Positions 41,886 through 50,551 of a stretch of DNA of 64,000 nucleotides are shown here, piece after piece. The position numbers were made by a program, and so were the translations under genes. Positions within the stretch are counted from its first letter, which is position 1; the number at the start of each line of letters is the position of its first letter. Under the pieces are notes generated by a model. It was not told where the DNA came from, did no database searches, and was given only the letters and a program-made list of their open reading frames with translations. The stretch comes from Pseudocalidococcus sp964653145. GTDB lineage: Bacteria > Cyanobacteriota > Cyanobacteriia > Thermosynechococcales > Thermosynechococcaceae. The stretch is taken from the NCBI GenBank assembly GCA_964653145.1, contig CAZZCG010000002.1, positions 186,001 to 250,000 of the forward strand. Direction: 5' to 3'.

Positions 41886-42566
41886 TTAGTTAGCAATGCC
41901 ATTCTCCAGGGCAAAGCGAACCAGCTCAGTACGACTACTAGTATTGGTCTTGATAAAAAGGCGACTCACATACTTTTCAATATTGCGAACACTGGTTTGC
42001 AGTTGACTGGCTATTTCCTTATTCATCAAACCTTGGACTACTAAATCTAAAACACTTTGCTCTCGGGGGGTTAGGTCGATTTTAATTGGATTGGGGTTAA
42101 GGGGGGTACCGCCGCGTTTGACTAAGAGCGCCCGCAATTCGGCAATTTGTCCAGCCAAGTCCGAAATATCCGGTTCTGTAATCGCCGCAGCTTGCTGAAA
42201 TCGACGCAAAAGGTTTTTAACAATGGCAACTAATTCATCTGGGTCAAAGGGTTTAGAAAGATAGGCATCACATCCAGCGTCATAACCTTGAATTCGATCC
42301 CGCTTCATTCCCCGGGCAGTTAGAAAAACAACCGGCAAAAAGCTAAATCGATCATCATCCCGGAGTTTTGCTAGAAATTCGTAGCCATCCACTTGGGGCA
42401 TCATCACATCGGTAATCACTAAGTCGGGACGATTTTGCTCCAAAAGTTCCCAGGCCTGGAGGGCATTGCTGGCAGCGGCAACCGTAAACCCACTTTCTTC
42501 AAGGTAAGCCTGAATGGCATCTCGCAAACCCGGTTCATCATCCACCAACAACAAATGCTCACCCAT
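41886..42566 (-). CDS. NarL-type response regulator, Rre1/Ycf29-like
   Basis: Two-domain DNA-binding response regulator of 226 residues. The receiver domain has the acidic pair in LLVDDEPGLRDAI, phospho-acceptor Asp53 in VITDVMMPQVDGY, VFLTARG and the Lys in YLSKPFDPDEL. The output domain is a LuxR/NarL HTH: LTPREQSVLDLVVQGLMNKEIA, then VRNIEKYVSRLFIKTNTSSRTELV. This resembles cyanobacterial Rre1 (Slr1783) and plastid Ycf29, which take part in heat, salt and redox stress responses with Hik2/Hik34. No kinase gene is adjacent. Confidence 0.87.
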   Translation of the reverse strand: MGEHLLLVDDEPGLRDAIQAYLEESGFTVAAASNALQAWELLEQNRPDLVITDVMMPQVDGYEFLAKLRDDDRFSFLPVVFLTARGMKRDRIQGYDAGCDAYLSKPFDPDELVAIVKNLLRRFQQAAAITEPDISDLAGQIAELRALLVKRGGTPLNPNPIKIDLTPREQSVLDLVVQGLMNKEIASQLQTSVRNIEKYVSRLFIKTNTSSRTELVRFALENGIAN

Positions 42567-42720
42567 ACAGTTCTCTCATGATCTCCTACAGTTCCAGGCC
42601 TGGTTTCCTTGTAATTTCTAGTGTACGCCGCCAACTTCCACTAAAATTGAATGATTCTTGCGGCCCGTGTGCTAAAACATTTAGGCAATTGCATTTGAAT
42701 TGTATTTGAGGAAATGGCCC

Positions 42721-43113
42721 ATGAGTTTACCCCTACAGGATTTACCGAGCCCGATGAATCCAGTTGCAGCTACGGAATTACGGCCCTGGGGCTCATTTAC
42801 GGTGCTGGAAGAGGGGCCAGGCTACAAAATCAAACGAATTGAGGTTAAGCCAGGCCACCGTCTCAGCCTGCAAATGCACCACCATCGCAGTGAGCACTGG
42901 ATCGTCATTTCTGGAATCGCCAAAGTCCAGCGGGGGGAAGAAATTATTATGCTCTCTCCCAACGAATCCACCTACGTCCCCCAATTTACTCGCCACCGCC
43001 TGGAAAACCCCGGAAAAATTAATTTAGTCCTGATTGAAGTCCAGAACGGTCAATACCTAGGGGAAGATGATATTCAGCGATTTGAAGATGATTACGCCCG
43101 ATCTAGTTCATAA
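42721..43113 (+). CDS. Cupin domain protein, phosphomannose isomerase type II C-terminal-like
   Basis: A single cupin domain resembling the C-terminal isomerase half of type II mannose-6-phosphate isomerase/GDP-mannose pyrophosphorylase. It shows RPWGSFTVLEEGPGYKIKRIEV, PGHRLSLQMHHHRSEHWIV (metal-binding His), VQRGEE and YVPQFTRHRLENPG. Alone, the domain could act as a mannose-6-phosphate isomerase. The ATG at 42721 follows GAGGA with good spacing; length 130. Confidence 0.88.
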   Translation: MSLPLQDLPSPMNPVAATELRPWGSFTVLEEGPGYKIKRIEVKPGHRLSLQMHHHRSEHWIVISGIAKVQRGEEIIMLSPNESTYVPQFTRHRLENPGKINLVLIEVQNGQYLGEDDIQRFEDDYARSSS

Positions 43114-43164
43114 CCAGTTTGATGGACACTTCTCCTTAAATCCTTCTCGAGATTTCCGATTCCC

Positions 43165-43506
43165 ATGGCCGTTACCCTAACCTCAGCCGCCCGTCGTGAA
43201 CTTGATCGACTCCGCCAGAAGTCCCAGGCCAAATCATCGGGGCATATTTTTCGGGTTGGGGTCAAACCTGGGGGCTGTGCCGATTGGCTATACGTTCTCG
43301 AGTTTACAAACCAGGCCCAGGCCGATGATCTAGTGGCGGAAACCGATGGTCTGGTGATCGCTGTGGCCGGGGATAGTTTGGCTAAGTTGGATGATTTGAC
43401 TTTGGATTACACCGAAGATTTAATGGGTGGAGCTTTTCGTTTTTATAACCCCATTGCCGAACAAACCTGTGGCTGTGGCCTATCCTTTAAACTAGCTGAG
43501 TCCTGA
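43165..43506 (+). CDS. A-type iron-sulfur carrier (HesB/IscA/SufA family)
   Basis: A 113-residue A-type scaffold or carrier that hands Fe-S clusters to apo-proteins. The three conserved Cys are present: one in KPGGCADWLY and two in QTCGCGLSFKL. DLTLDYTEDLMGGAFRFYNP is typical. Which paralogue of SufA/IscA/ErpA this is cannot be told from the sequence alone. Confidence 0.92.
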   Translation: MAVTLTSAARRELDRLRQKSQAKSSGHIFRVGVKPGGCADWLYVLEFTNQAQADDLVAETDGLVIAVAGDSLAKLDDLTLDYTEDLMGGAFRFYNPIAEQTCGCGLSFKLAES

Positions 43507-43565
43507 GGCAACCTCGGCCATTAAGATCGAGTCATGGCCTGGATCAGATTGATGAACCAAGAGGA

Positions 43566-44018
43566 TTGAAATTGACTATGGTGGGGCGTTGGCAAGGTGG
43601 GGGGATGATTGGCCTGGTGCTGGGGCTGGGACTTTTAGGCGTGAGTTCCATGGCAAAATCCCAAACAACCCCCGAGGTTGATCCCAGTGCTGTTCCCCAA
43701 CAGGCCTTGACAATTTTGGCGGATGTGCAACAGGCCAACGCAATGACGGGGATTGTCACAGCCCGCGGCAATGTTCAACTGATCTATCCAGCCCGGCAAA
43801 TCCAGGCCACAGCCACCCAGGCCCAGTACTTTAGTCGGGAGCGGCGGATTGTCTTAACTGGAAATGTTTACGTGCTTCAAGAGGGGAACAGTTTACGGGG
43901 TGATTCCGTGACCTATCTCATTGATCAGGAAAAGTTTGTGGCAACCCCAGTGGCTAACCAACAGGTGGAGTCAATCCTGATGATTCGAGATAACCCGGCT
44001 CAAGCCCCTAATTTTTAG
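43566..44018 (+). CDS. lptA: LptA/OstA family lipopolysaccharide-transport periplasmic protein
   Basis: Periplasmic bridge protein of the Lpt system carrying LPS to the outer membrane. A signal-like helix (GMIGLVLGLGLLGVSSMAKSQ) is followed by the OstA-like domain: ADVQQANAMTGIVTARGNVQLIYPA, ATQAQYFSRERRIVLTGNVYVLQEGNSLRGDSVTY. The start is unclear: TTG at 43566 or 43572 or ATG at 43578, after AGAGGA. It begins a three-gene lptA-lptB-lptF/G cluster. Confidence 0.88.
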   Translation: MKLTMVGRWQGGGMIGLVLGLGLLGVSSMAKSQTTPEVDPSAVPQQALTILADVQQANAMTGIVTARGNVQLIYPARQIQATATQAQYFSRERRIVLTGNVYVLQEGNSLRGDSVTYLIDQEKFVATPVANQQVESILMIRDNPAQAPNF

Positions 44019-44037
44019 GTTCCGTTGAGTTTTGCCG

Positions 44038-44766
44038 ATGAAAATTCTTTTAGAAGGGGTTCGTAAAGCCTACGGGGCCCGCACAGTGGTGGATCAGGTC
44101 AGCTTAGGGATTGAGCAGGGGGAAATTGTCGGCTTACTGGGGCCCAATGGAGCAGGCAAAACCACAACCTTTTATCTTGCCACTGGCCTGGAGAAACCGG
44201 ATCAGGGTCGAGTTTGGCTGGATCGGGACGACATTACTCCCTTGCCCCTCCATCGGCGGGCCCGCTTAGGCATTGGCTACTTACCCCAGGAACCGAGCAT
44301 TTTCCGGAGTTTAACGGTTCAAGAAAATATTCTCCTTGTGTTGGAGCAAACCCACGTTCCTCGGCACCTTTGGCGTGATCGCTTAGACCAACTACTGGGG
44401 GAATTAAATCTTCAAAAAATTGCCCAAACAAAAGGGAACCGAGTTTCCGGTGGGGAACGCCGACGGACAGAGCTGGCTCGGGCCTTAGCGATTGGGGTGG
44501 AGGGGCCAAAGTTTTTGTTTTTAGATGAACCCTTTGCTGGGGTCGATCCCATTGCCGTCGGGGAGATTCAAGCCATCGTTACTCAATTGCGACAACAGAA
44601 CCTTGGAATTTTAATTACGGATCACAACGTCCGTGAAACCCTGTCTATCGTTGATCGAGCCTACATCATGCGGGATGGGCATATTTTGGCCGCGGGGGCA
44701 GCGGCGGACTTATACGATGATCCCCTGGTGCGTCAATACTATCTGGGAGAAAATTTTGTCCCCTAA
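44038..44766 (+). CDS. lptB: LPS export ABC transporter ATP-binding protein LptB
   Basis: ATPase that powers LPS extraction from the inner membrane. It has Walker A GPNGAGKTTTFYLATG, Q-loop LPQEPSIFRSLTVQEN, signature VSGGERRRTELARAL, Walker B FLFLDEPFAGVDPIAV and the switch His in ITDHNVRET. The ATG at 44038 follows lptA after 19 bases. Its last 11 bases overlap the start of the permease gene. Confidence 0.95.
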   Translation: MKILLEGVRKAYGARTVVDQVSLGIEQGEIVGLLGPNGAGKTTTFYLATGLEKPDQGRVWLDRDDITPLPLHRRARLGIGYLPQEPSIFRSLTVQENILLVLEQTHVPRHLWRDRLDQLLGELNLQKIAQTKGNRVSGGERRRTELARALAIGVEGPKFLFLDEPFAGVDPIAVGEIQAIVTQLRQQNLGILITDHNVRETLSIVDRAYIMRDGHILAAGAAADLYDDPLVRQYYLGENFVP

Positions 44767-45910
44767 CCGGCTGTGGCGACGCATCCAAGTTGAACTGGGA
44801 AGATTGATTCCCGGTACGCAGTTGGATTGGTACCTATGGCGCAATATCATGCCGGCATTTGGCCTGGGAGTCGCCATTTTTGCTGCCTTAGCCCTATCCG
44901 TGGGTGTGTTATTTGATTTGGTGCGACAAGTCTCCGAGTCCCAAATTCCCTTAACCGCTGTTCTCCAGGTACTTCTCCTGCAAATCCCCTATATCCTCAC
45001 CTTTGCTCTGCCCATGGCGGTGATGCTGGCTGTTCTGACCACAATTAGTCGCCTTGGGGAAGACGGGGAACTGGTGGCCTTCAAAAGTATTGGCATTAGT
45101 CTTTATCGGTTGGCAGCTCCAATTTTGGCCCTGTCCTTGGCCGTGAGTTTAATTACTTTTACCCTGAGCGAGACCATTATTCCCGAATTCCGTGAACAAT
45201 CCACCGAAGTCTTGCAACGCTATCTCCGCCAAGAGGAACGGGTTGGACAAACTCGAGATATTTACTACCCAGAGTATGGCCCAGATGAGCAGGTTCGCCG
45301 TCTTTACTACGCTAGGGAATTTGATGGCGTTTCCATGCGGGGCATCACCGTCGTTGATTTTTCCCAACCGGAGCTGGTCCAAGTTGTGACCGCCGCTGCT
45401 GCCGACTGGAGTTACCCCAAAAGTACCTGGAAGATTGCCGATGGGATTATTTACTTAGTGTCTAACCTAGGTAATATTCGCGACATCATTGAGTTTCAGC
45501 AGCAGCAACTCGTTATTCCCCGGAAACTTGAGGAAGACGTCCTGAGCCCATCCCAAGTCACCGATCTCTCCACAACCCAGGCCCGACGAGCATTGGTCTT
45601 AGCTGAGCAGGAAAACAATTCAATTTTGGTGCGAGCGTTAAGAGTTCATTTGCAACAACAATATGCACAGCCGTTTGTGGCGGTGGTATTTGGACTGATG
45701 GGTCTTGGATTCGGGGCCATGGGCCAAAAGCGAGGGGCAGGGCAGGGGTTCGGCTTAAGCGTTGGCTTAATTTTTGCTCAAATTCTCTTAACCTATTTTG
45801 CTGGGGCCTTAGGCTTTGTCGGTTTTTTATCTCCAGTTGTTGCGGCTTGGCTACCACAAAGCCTGGGATTGGGAGTTGCTATTTTGTTAATCCAACGGGG
45901 CAATCGCTAA
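44756..45910 (+). CDS. LptF/LptG family (YjgP/YjgQ) permease
   Basis: Inner-membrane permease of the LPS exporter. Six helices flank a periplasmic beta-jellyroll. Visible motifs are LDWYLWRNIMPAFGLGVAIF, QIPYILTFALPMAVMLAVLTTISRLGEDGELVAFKSIGIS and the end GFGLSVGLIFAQILLTYFAGALG. I choose TTG at 44756 after GGGAGA, overlapping lptB by 11 bases; longer versions read through lptB and lack support. As in other cyanobacteria a single LptF/G-like protein may form a homodimer. Confidence 0.9.
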   Translation: MSPNRLWRRIQVELGRLIPGTQLDWYLWRNIMPAFGLGVAIFAALALSVGVLFDLVRQVSESQIPLTAVLQVLLLQIPYILTFALPMAVMLAVLTTISRLGEDGELVAFKSIGISLYRLAAPILALSLAVSLITFTLSETIIPEFREQSTEVLQRYLRQEERVGQTRDIYYPEYGPDEQVRRLYYAREFDGVSMRGITVVDFSQPELVQVVTAAAADWSYPKSTWKIADGIIYLVSNLGNIRDIIEFQQQQLVIPRKLEEDVLSPSQVTDLSTTQARRALVLAEQENNSILVRALRVHLQQQYAQPFVAVVFGLMGLGFGAMGQKRGAGQGFGLSVGLIFAQILLTYFAGALGFVGFLSPVVAAWLPQSLGLGVAILLIQRGNR

Positions 45911-45937
45911 CTCAAATTGTTTTTAACCAACGACACC

Positions 45938-46609
45938 TTAGGTTTGCAATTCCACCGGGTTGCGACTCATTGGCCCCAGGTAGCGGGCTAAATACGGTGA
46001 AAAGACTTCATAAATGACAGTTAGGGGGCGATGGTCATGCCAGAAGATATAGTGCCGTCCCCAGAAGGGCCCAGAAACGCCGAAGGCAGCGGCTAATTCT
46101 CCGGAATGCCCCAGATAAACCCCTTGAATATCCCGATAGAGTTCCACCTTCAGCTTGGCTAAATTAGCCCAAATCGGCAGGGCGCGGTTTTGCAGGTATT
46201 CATCCACATGGGCAGCTTCCCACCAAGACGTGGCGTAGGCTAGGCGTTGCCCAGAGGCAGTTCGTAACCAAACCTGACGGCGCAAACGGGGCCCGGGAAT
46301 GGCGTTGATGGCATTGGGGGCATGATCCCGATCTAGGCCAATCAAGGACATATCAATCACGTCCACTTCCGTTGGTTCACCGGTGAGTAACTGCAAATGC
46401 CGGGTGGGGGAGCCATCTCCTAAAATCAGGATTTGCCAGGCCGGGGGCAGAAGGACATGGGGCAAGCCCGCAGACAACATCTCAGATGAACCTTGCCAGA
46501 CCGGATCTAAGGCATACCAGGCCTGGGTCACTGCCTGCTCTGGTCGGGGTTTGGGACTTAACGAGGGGTGGGATGGCACAGGCTTTTGTGACAAAACTTT
46601 ACCTAACAC
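45938..46609 (-). CDS. Chorismate lyase (cyanobacterial type)
   Basis: Makes 4-hydroxybenzoate from chorismate, the first committed step of plastoquinone synthesis in cyanobacteria. This is the DUF98/Ycf21-like family, distinct from E. coli UbiC: LLPPAWQILILGDGSPTRHLQLLTGEPTEVDVIDM, RRQVWLRTASGQRLAYATSWW, PIWANLAKLKVELYRDIQGVYLG. The start codon is GTG at 46607-46609. The length of 223 residues is slightly long because of an N-terminal extension. Confidence 0.87.
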   Translation of the reverse strand: MLGKVLSQKPVPSHPSLSPKPRPEQAVTQAWYALDPVWQGSSEMLSAGLPHVLLPPAWQILILGDGSPTRHLQLLTGEPTEVDVIDMSLIGLDRDHAPNAINAIPGPRLRRQVWLRTASGQRLAYATSWWEAAHVDEYLQNRALPIWANLAKLKVELYRDIQGVYLGHSGELAAAFGVSGPFWGRHYIFWHDHRPLTVIYEVFSPYLARYLGPMSRNPVELQT

Positions 46610-46660
46610 TACTCTAGCGACAATTGCTGATCCCGGCCCGGTTGGCGATGAACCAAAAAT

Positions 46661-48583
46661 CTAACCACCCACATGAATCCGCGGCCGTTGCGAGGGATTG
46701 GGTTCAGCTTGGCGCAGCACTTCGCGAGTCACAAACGCCGTATCTCCTTCGCCGAAGAGAATAAATCGCAGTAAAAACTTAACCGGATGCCCTTCAGCCC
46801 AACCAAAATAGACGTGGGGGAGTTTACCGGTGTTGTTGCGAATCTGGAGCAAAATCGCGGCGATGGCATTGGGGATCGCGGCGGCCTGGGTTTGCAAAAT
46901 CCGTTGTTCACCCACTCTCAGCCCCCGCACCTGTATTGCTCCCGCAAAGGTTGACGCATCCGACACCTGCACCTCTAAAAACAACACAGAATCCTGGGGG
47001 GGAATGTGGTCATCTTCGCGGACGGTAGCTTCCTTGGCCAGGTACTGCTGGGGGCTAGCACTGGGATCATAGCGATGGGCAATCAGACGAATTAGGCCTT
47101 GGTGCTCGGTCTCCTCGGCAATAAATTTCTCGGCTGTGGGATCAAAACTGACTGACTCCACCCGGAGTTCTGTGGACCGCCAGACCCGAGAAACCAGGGA
47201 AATCAGGATAATGATGGCAATGAAAAAACTAGCAATTTTAATCCCATCCGGCCGCTCGAGGATATTGACAATCGTGGTGTAGACAAATACCAAACTAATT
47301 AACCCAAATCCCCATTTCCCCAGTCCGGGCCGATGTCGAAACGCCAAGGTAACTGCAATCGCCGCTGAACTCATTAACACCAATACCCCCGTGGCATAGG
47401 CGGAACCCTGGGCATCCACATTGGCCCGGAACAGAAGCGTGATCAAAAAAGCAATGGCTGTGAACACCAGAACGAGGGGACGAATCCGCCGTGTCCAATC
47501 GGGAGCCATGCCGTAGCGGGGTAAATAGCGCGGCACCACATTCAACAGACCTGCCATGGCCGAAGCTCCCGCAAACCACAAAATTAAAATCGTACTCAGG
47601 TCATAGAGGGTACCAAAACCACTTCCTAGATATTTATGGGCTAAGTAGGCCAAGGCTCGACCATTGGCGGCTCCCCCAGGGGCAAATTCAGCCGGTGCAA
47701 TCAGAATAGTCGTTACTAGACTGCTACTGAGCAACAGGACACTCATGATTGCGGCGGCCAGGCCCAGCATTTTTTGGGTATTCATAATCCGCCCCCAGGG
47801 TTGACCCTCCGTATCCGAGGCCCGACCTTTAATCAACGGCATGACCACCACCCCCGTTTCAAAACCAGATAAACCCAGGGCTAGCTTAGGGAACAAAAAC
47901 CCGGCCACCAGCAGCATCAGCCAGGGATTGGGATAGGTGGCGATTAAGGCATTTTTCCAGGCCCCCAACTGTGACCAATCCAAGCTCACCTGATGGGCCG
48001 CCACAGCAATGGTGATTCCATTCAAAAGCAGAAATACCAACACCAGAGGCACGGCAATCCCCACCGCCTCCTGAAATCCCCGCAGAAAAATCCCCCCCAG
48101 CAGGGCAATCAAAACCAAGGTGACTCCCACCTGAGCCCCGGGAAACTGGCCAAAATGGCGGACGATGGGGTTTTCCAAGACATGGGCCGTGGCATCAGCA
48201 GCAGAAATGGTGATTGTAATCATGAAATCTGTGGCCATAAAGCCGAGCAACCCGAGGACAAAAAACTTCCCCTGCCACCAAGGCAACAAATGCTCCAACA
48301 TAGCAATGGAACCCTCACCGTGGGGACTTAAACTGGCAACCCGTCGGTAGATCGGTAAGGCCCCAAACAGGGTCAAAAGGATCAAAATCAAGGTAGCCAG
48401 AGGTGCCAAAGCCCCAGCCGCCAGGGCCGCAATTCCCGGTTGATAGCCTAAGGTGGAAAAGTAATCAACCCCGGTTAAACACATAACTCGCCACCAGACC
48501 TGGGGATGATGCTGGGACTGGGGGGATTGTTCCTCCAAAAACCAACGGGAAAGAGCCTCTGGTGGAAGAAAATGCTGCGGCAT
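46661..48583 (-). CDS. APC superfamily permease with C-terminal soluble domain
   Basis: A 640-residue transporter with about twelve helices and a soluble C-terminal region of about 150 residues. The N-terminal signature GVDYFSTLGYQPGIAALAAGALAPLATLILILLTLFGALPIYRRVA and the later FLFPKLALGLSGFETGVVVMPLIKG fit amino-acid permeases of the APC group that look distantly KUP-like. The substrate is unknown; amino acids or potassium are both possible. The soluble tail (from about VWRSTELRVE) could be a regulatory domain. Confidence 0.85.
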   Translation of the reverse strand: MPQHFLPPEALSRWFLEEQSPQSQHHPQVWWRVMCLTGVDYFSTLGYQPGIAALAAGALAPLATLILILLTLFGALPIYRRVASLSPHGEGSIAMLEHLLPWWQGKFFVLGLLGFMATDFMITITISAADATAHVLENPIVRHFGQFPGAQVGVTLVLIALLGGIFLRGFQEAVGIAVPLVLVFLLLNGITIAVAAHQVSLDWSQLGAWKNALIATYPNPWLMLLVAGFLFPKLALGLSGFETGVVVMPLIKGRASDTEGQPWGRIMNTQKMLGLAAAIMSVLLLSSSLVTTILIAPAEFAPGGAANGRALAYLAHKYLGSGFGTLYDLSTILILWFAGASAMAGLLNVVPRYLPRYGMAPDWTRRIRPLVLVFTAIAFLITLLFRANVDAQGSAYATGVLVLMSSAAIAVTLAFRHRPGLGKWGFGLISLVFVYTTIVNILERPDGIKIASFFIAIIILISLVSRVWRSTELRVESVSFDPTAEKFIAEETEHQGLIRLIAHRYDPSASPQQYLAKEATVREDDHIPPQDSVLFLEVQVSDASTFAGAIQVRGLRVGEQRILQTQAAAIPNAIAAILLQIRNNTGKLPHVYFGWAEGHPVKFLLRFILFGEGDTAFVTREVLRQAEPNPSQRPRIHVGG

Positions 48584-48972
48584 AGGGTTTAGCTTTGGCC
48601 TGGAACAACTTCAAGCTGATGCTAAGCCTATTTTGGGTTAGATGATCAGGCCGAAAATCCTAAATGGAAGCAGCATCAGATACCTGCCAGAACTTAGTCC
48701 TTTCAGGCAATCATTCACAGGTTGCAGAGTTATTTTGCCCAGGAACGGAACACAAAACTGCTCAGATATTTTTCGAGAGTCCTACAGGGTATCTCACCTT
48801 TAGTTACTGCGACGAAATCTCCTGAGGCAGGAGAACTGATTAGGGTTGAGCCATTTAGAATTTCCCCTGATCCCAACCGGATCATCTCCAGATTTAAAAG
48901 TCTCTGCCCACTGGAAAGTAGTCCAGATCACATTACGGAAACCTAAAGAAATCCCCAGAACTTTGTTGTGAT

Positions 48973-48986
48973 GTATATTCCGATAC
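48973..48986 (+). promoter_or_regulatory. NtcA-binding site upstream of urtA
   Basis: The sequence is GTA-TATTCCGA-TAC, a perfect GTA-N8-TAC. It lies 23 bases before a TACTAT -10 box, the spacing of a class II NtcA-activated promoter, where NtcA replaces the -35 element. NtcA activates nitrogen-scavenging genes when 2-oxoglutarate is high, so this predicts induction of the urt genes under nitrogen limitation. Confidence 0.88.
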
Positions 48987-49009
48987 ATTTTGCTAGGGAA
49001 TTCTGGCCC

Positions 49010-49015
49010 TACTAT
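49010..49015 (+). promoter_or_regulatory. -10 element of the urtA promoter
   Basis: TACTAT matches the TAN3T pattern of NtcA-dependent promoters. The NtcA box ends 23 bases upstream. Transcription would start near 49021-49023, leaving a leader of about 70 bases before the ATG at 49094. Confidence 0.75.
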
Positions 49016-49093
49016 CACTTAGCCGTGGCAATCACGTTTCCTATCACCCATGAGAGCCGAGGCATTTAGATTCGATTTTGGGAGATTAACTGC

Positions 49094-50389
49094 ATGACCA
49101 GGGGTATTCGTCGGCGTGACTTTCTTGTGTTTAGCTCCGTAGCGGCTGGTAGCGTTCTGCTCAAGGCCTGTGGTGGTGGTGAGCCCACAACCTCAACTAC
49201 GGAATCCCCTGCCGCCAGTGGTGAAACCATTAAAGTTGGAATTCTTCATTCCCTAAGCGGCACCATGGCCATCAGTGAAAAAAGCGTGGTGGACTCGACC
49301 ATGATGGCGATTGATGAAATTAACGCCGCTGGTGGGGTCTTGGGTAAACAAATCGAACCAATTTTGGAAGACGGTGCCTCTGACTGGCCCACCTTTAACG
49401 AAAAGGCCAAAAAGTTGATCCAGCAAGACCAAGTTGTCGCTGTCTTTGGTTGTTGGACCTCTGCCAGCCGGAAAGCGGTACTCCCCACCTTTGAAGCCGA
49501 GAACCACATGCTCTGGTATCCGGTGCAGTACGAAGGTCAAGAATGCTCTAAGAATATCTTCTACACTGGTGCAGCTCCTAACCAACAAATCGAACCTTCA
49601 GTCACTTGGCTCCTGGAGCAATATCCTGGCAAGCCCTTCTTCCTTGTGGGTTCAGATTACGTCTTTCCTCGCACCGCCAATACAATCATCAAGGCCCAGT
49701 TGGCTGCATCCGGGGGCACCGTGGTTGGCGAAGACTACATCCCCTTGGGTGGCACTGAAGTTACCCCCATCATCTCCAAAATTAAAGCTGCCATGCCCGA
49801 CGGCGGGATCATCTACAACAGCTTGAACGGAGACAGCAACGTGGCCTTCTTCAAACAGTTGGAAGGGGCTGGTATGGGGCCGGAGCAATACCCCTCCATG
49901 TCCGTCAGTATCGCCGAGGAGGAAGTCCAGGCCATTGGGGTCGAGTATTTGAAAGGCCACTTTGCTGCCTGGAACTACTTCCAAACCGTCGATACCCCAG
50001 AAAACACAAAATTTGTCGCTGACTTCAAGGCTAAATACGGCGAAAACCGTGTGGTCAACGATCCCATGGAAGCAGGCTACATTGCCGTTAACATTTGGAA
50101 ACAGGCCGTTGAGAAAGCCGGTGTTGCCGATGATCTGGATACAGTCCGGATGGCCGCATTGGGACAAACCTTCGCCGCTCCAGAGGGTCAGGTGACCATG
50201 GAAAACAGCCATCACCTCTCCAAATGGGTTCGGATTGGGCAAGTTCGGGATGACGGACTCTTTGAAATTGTTTACTCCACCGATGGCCCCGTTGCCCCCT
50301 TACCCTGGAACCAGTTTGTCCCGGAAACCAAAGGCTTTGCCTGTGACTGGTCTGATCCGGCCAAAGGTGGCAAGTTCAAAACGAGCTAA
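49094..50389 (+). CDS. urtA: Urea ABC transporter substrate-binding protein UrtA
   Basis: Periplasmic urea receptor of 431 residues. The N-terminus RGIRRRDFLVFSSVAAG has a twin-arginine motif and then a lipobox LLKAC, so it is probably a Tat-exported lipoprotein. The family 5 binding domain has IKVGILHSLSGTMAISE, MAIDEINAAGGVLGKQIEPI, VFGCWTSASRKAVLP and NHMLWYPVQYEGQECSKNIFYTGA, close to known cyanobacterial UrtA. It is first in the NtcA-controlled urt cluster. Confidence 0.97.
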   Translation: MTRGIRRRDFLVFSSVAAGSVLLKACGGGEPTTSTTESPAASGETIKVGILHSLSGTMAISEKSVVDSTMMAIDEINAAGGVLGKQIEPILEDGASDWPTFNEKAKKLIQQDQVVAVFGCWTSASRKAVLPTFEAENHMLWYPVQYEGQECSKNIFYTGAAPNQQIEPSVTWLLEQYPGKPFFLVGSDYVFPRTANTIIKAQLAASGGTVVGEDYIPLGGTEVTPIISKIKAAMPDGGIIYNSLNGDSNVAFFKQLEGAGMGPEQYPSMSVSIAEEEVQAIGVEYLKGHFAAWNYFQTVDTPENTKFVADFKAKYGENRVVNDPMEAGYIAVNIWKQAVEKAGVADDLDTVRMAALGQTFAAPEGQVTMENSHHLSKWVRIGQVRDDGLFEIVYSTDGPVAPLPWNQFVPETKGFACDWSDPAKGGKFKTS

Positions 50390-50442
50390 ATCCAGATTAA
50401 ACAGAATCAACATCTAATCATTCTGGAGAAATCACGATGAGG

Positions 50443-50494
50443 CTGAGGGGGTCATGACGTTGAGATGAGTCTCAATGGATCCCCTTAGTTTTTT
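50443..50494 (+). terminator. Intercistronic terminator/attenuator between urtA and urtB
   Basis: CTGAGGGGGTC can pair with GATCCCCTTAG (11 pairs with two or three G-U) across a loop of about 24 bases, and TTTTTT follows. It sits 54 bases after the urtA stop and 58 before the chosen urtB start. It would make the urtA mRNA far more abundant than urtBCD, which suits a binding protein needed in excess. Confidence 0.75.
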
Positions 50495-50551
50495 ATTAGG
50501 TATGCCCCTTCTGACCACTGTTTGAAAACCCCTAGTTCTGAGGAAGCTCTC

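Larger units (their letters stand above)
48584..49093. other. 510-base region between the permease and urtA
   Basis: No supported protein gene. A short open frame at 48722-48946 has no motif and no good start signal. The 3' part carries the NtcA-type promoter of the urea transporter genes (listed separately). The 5' part should hold the permease promoter. Confidence 0.6.

Noticed and set aside
44633..44755. N-terminal extension of the LptF/G permease
   Set aside because: It would read through most of the end of lptB in another frame; TTG at 44756 with GGGAGA fits the family length.
48722..48946. 74-residue open frame in the urtA upstream region
   Set aside because: Weak TTG start, no motif, no ribosome-binding site, and AT/GC pattern unlike the real genes.
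49652..50242. 196-residue open frame antisense to urtA
   Set aside because: It lies fully inside a strongly conserved gene on the other strand, has no family motif and no ribosome-binding site.
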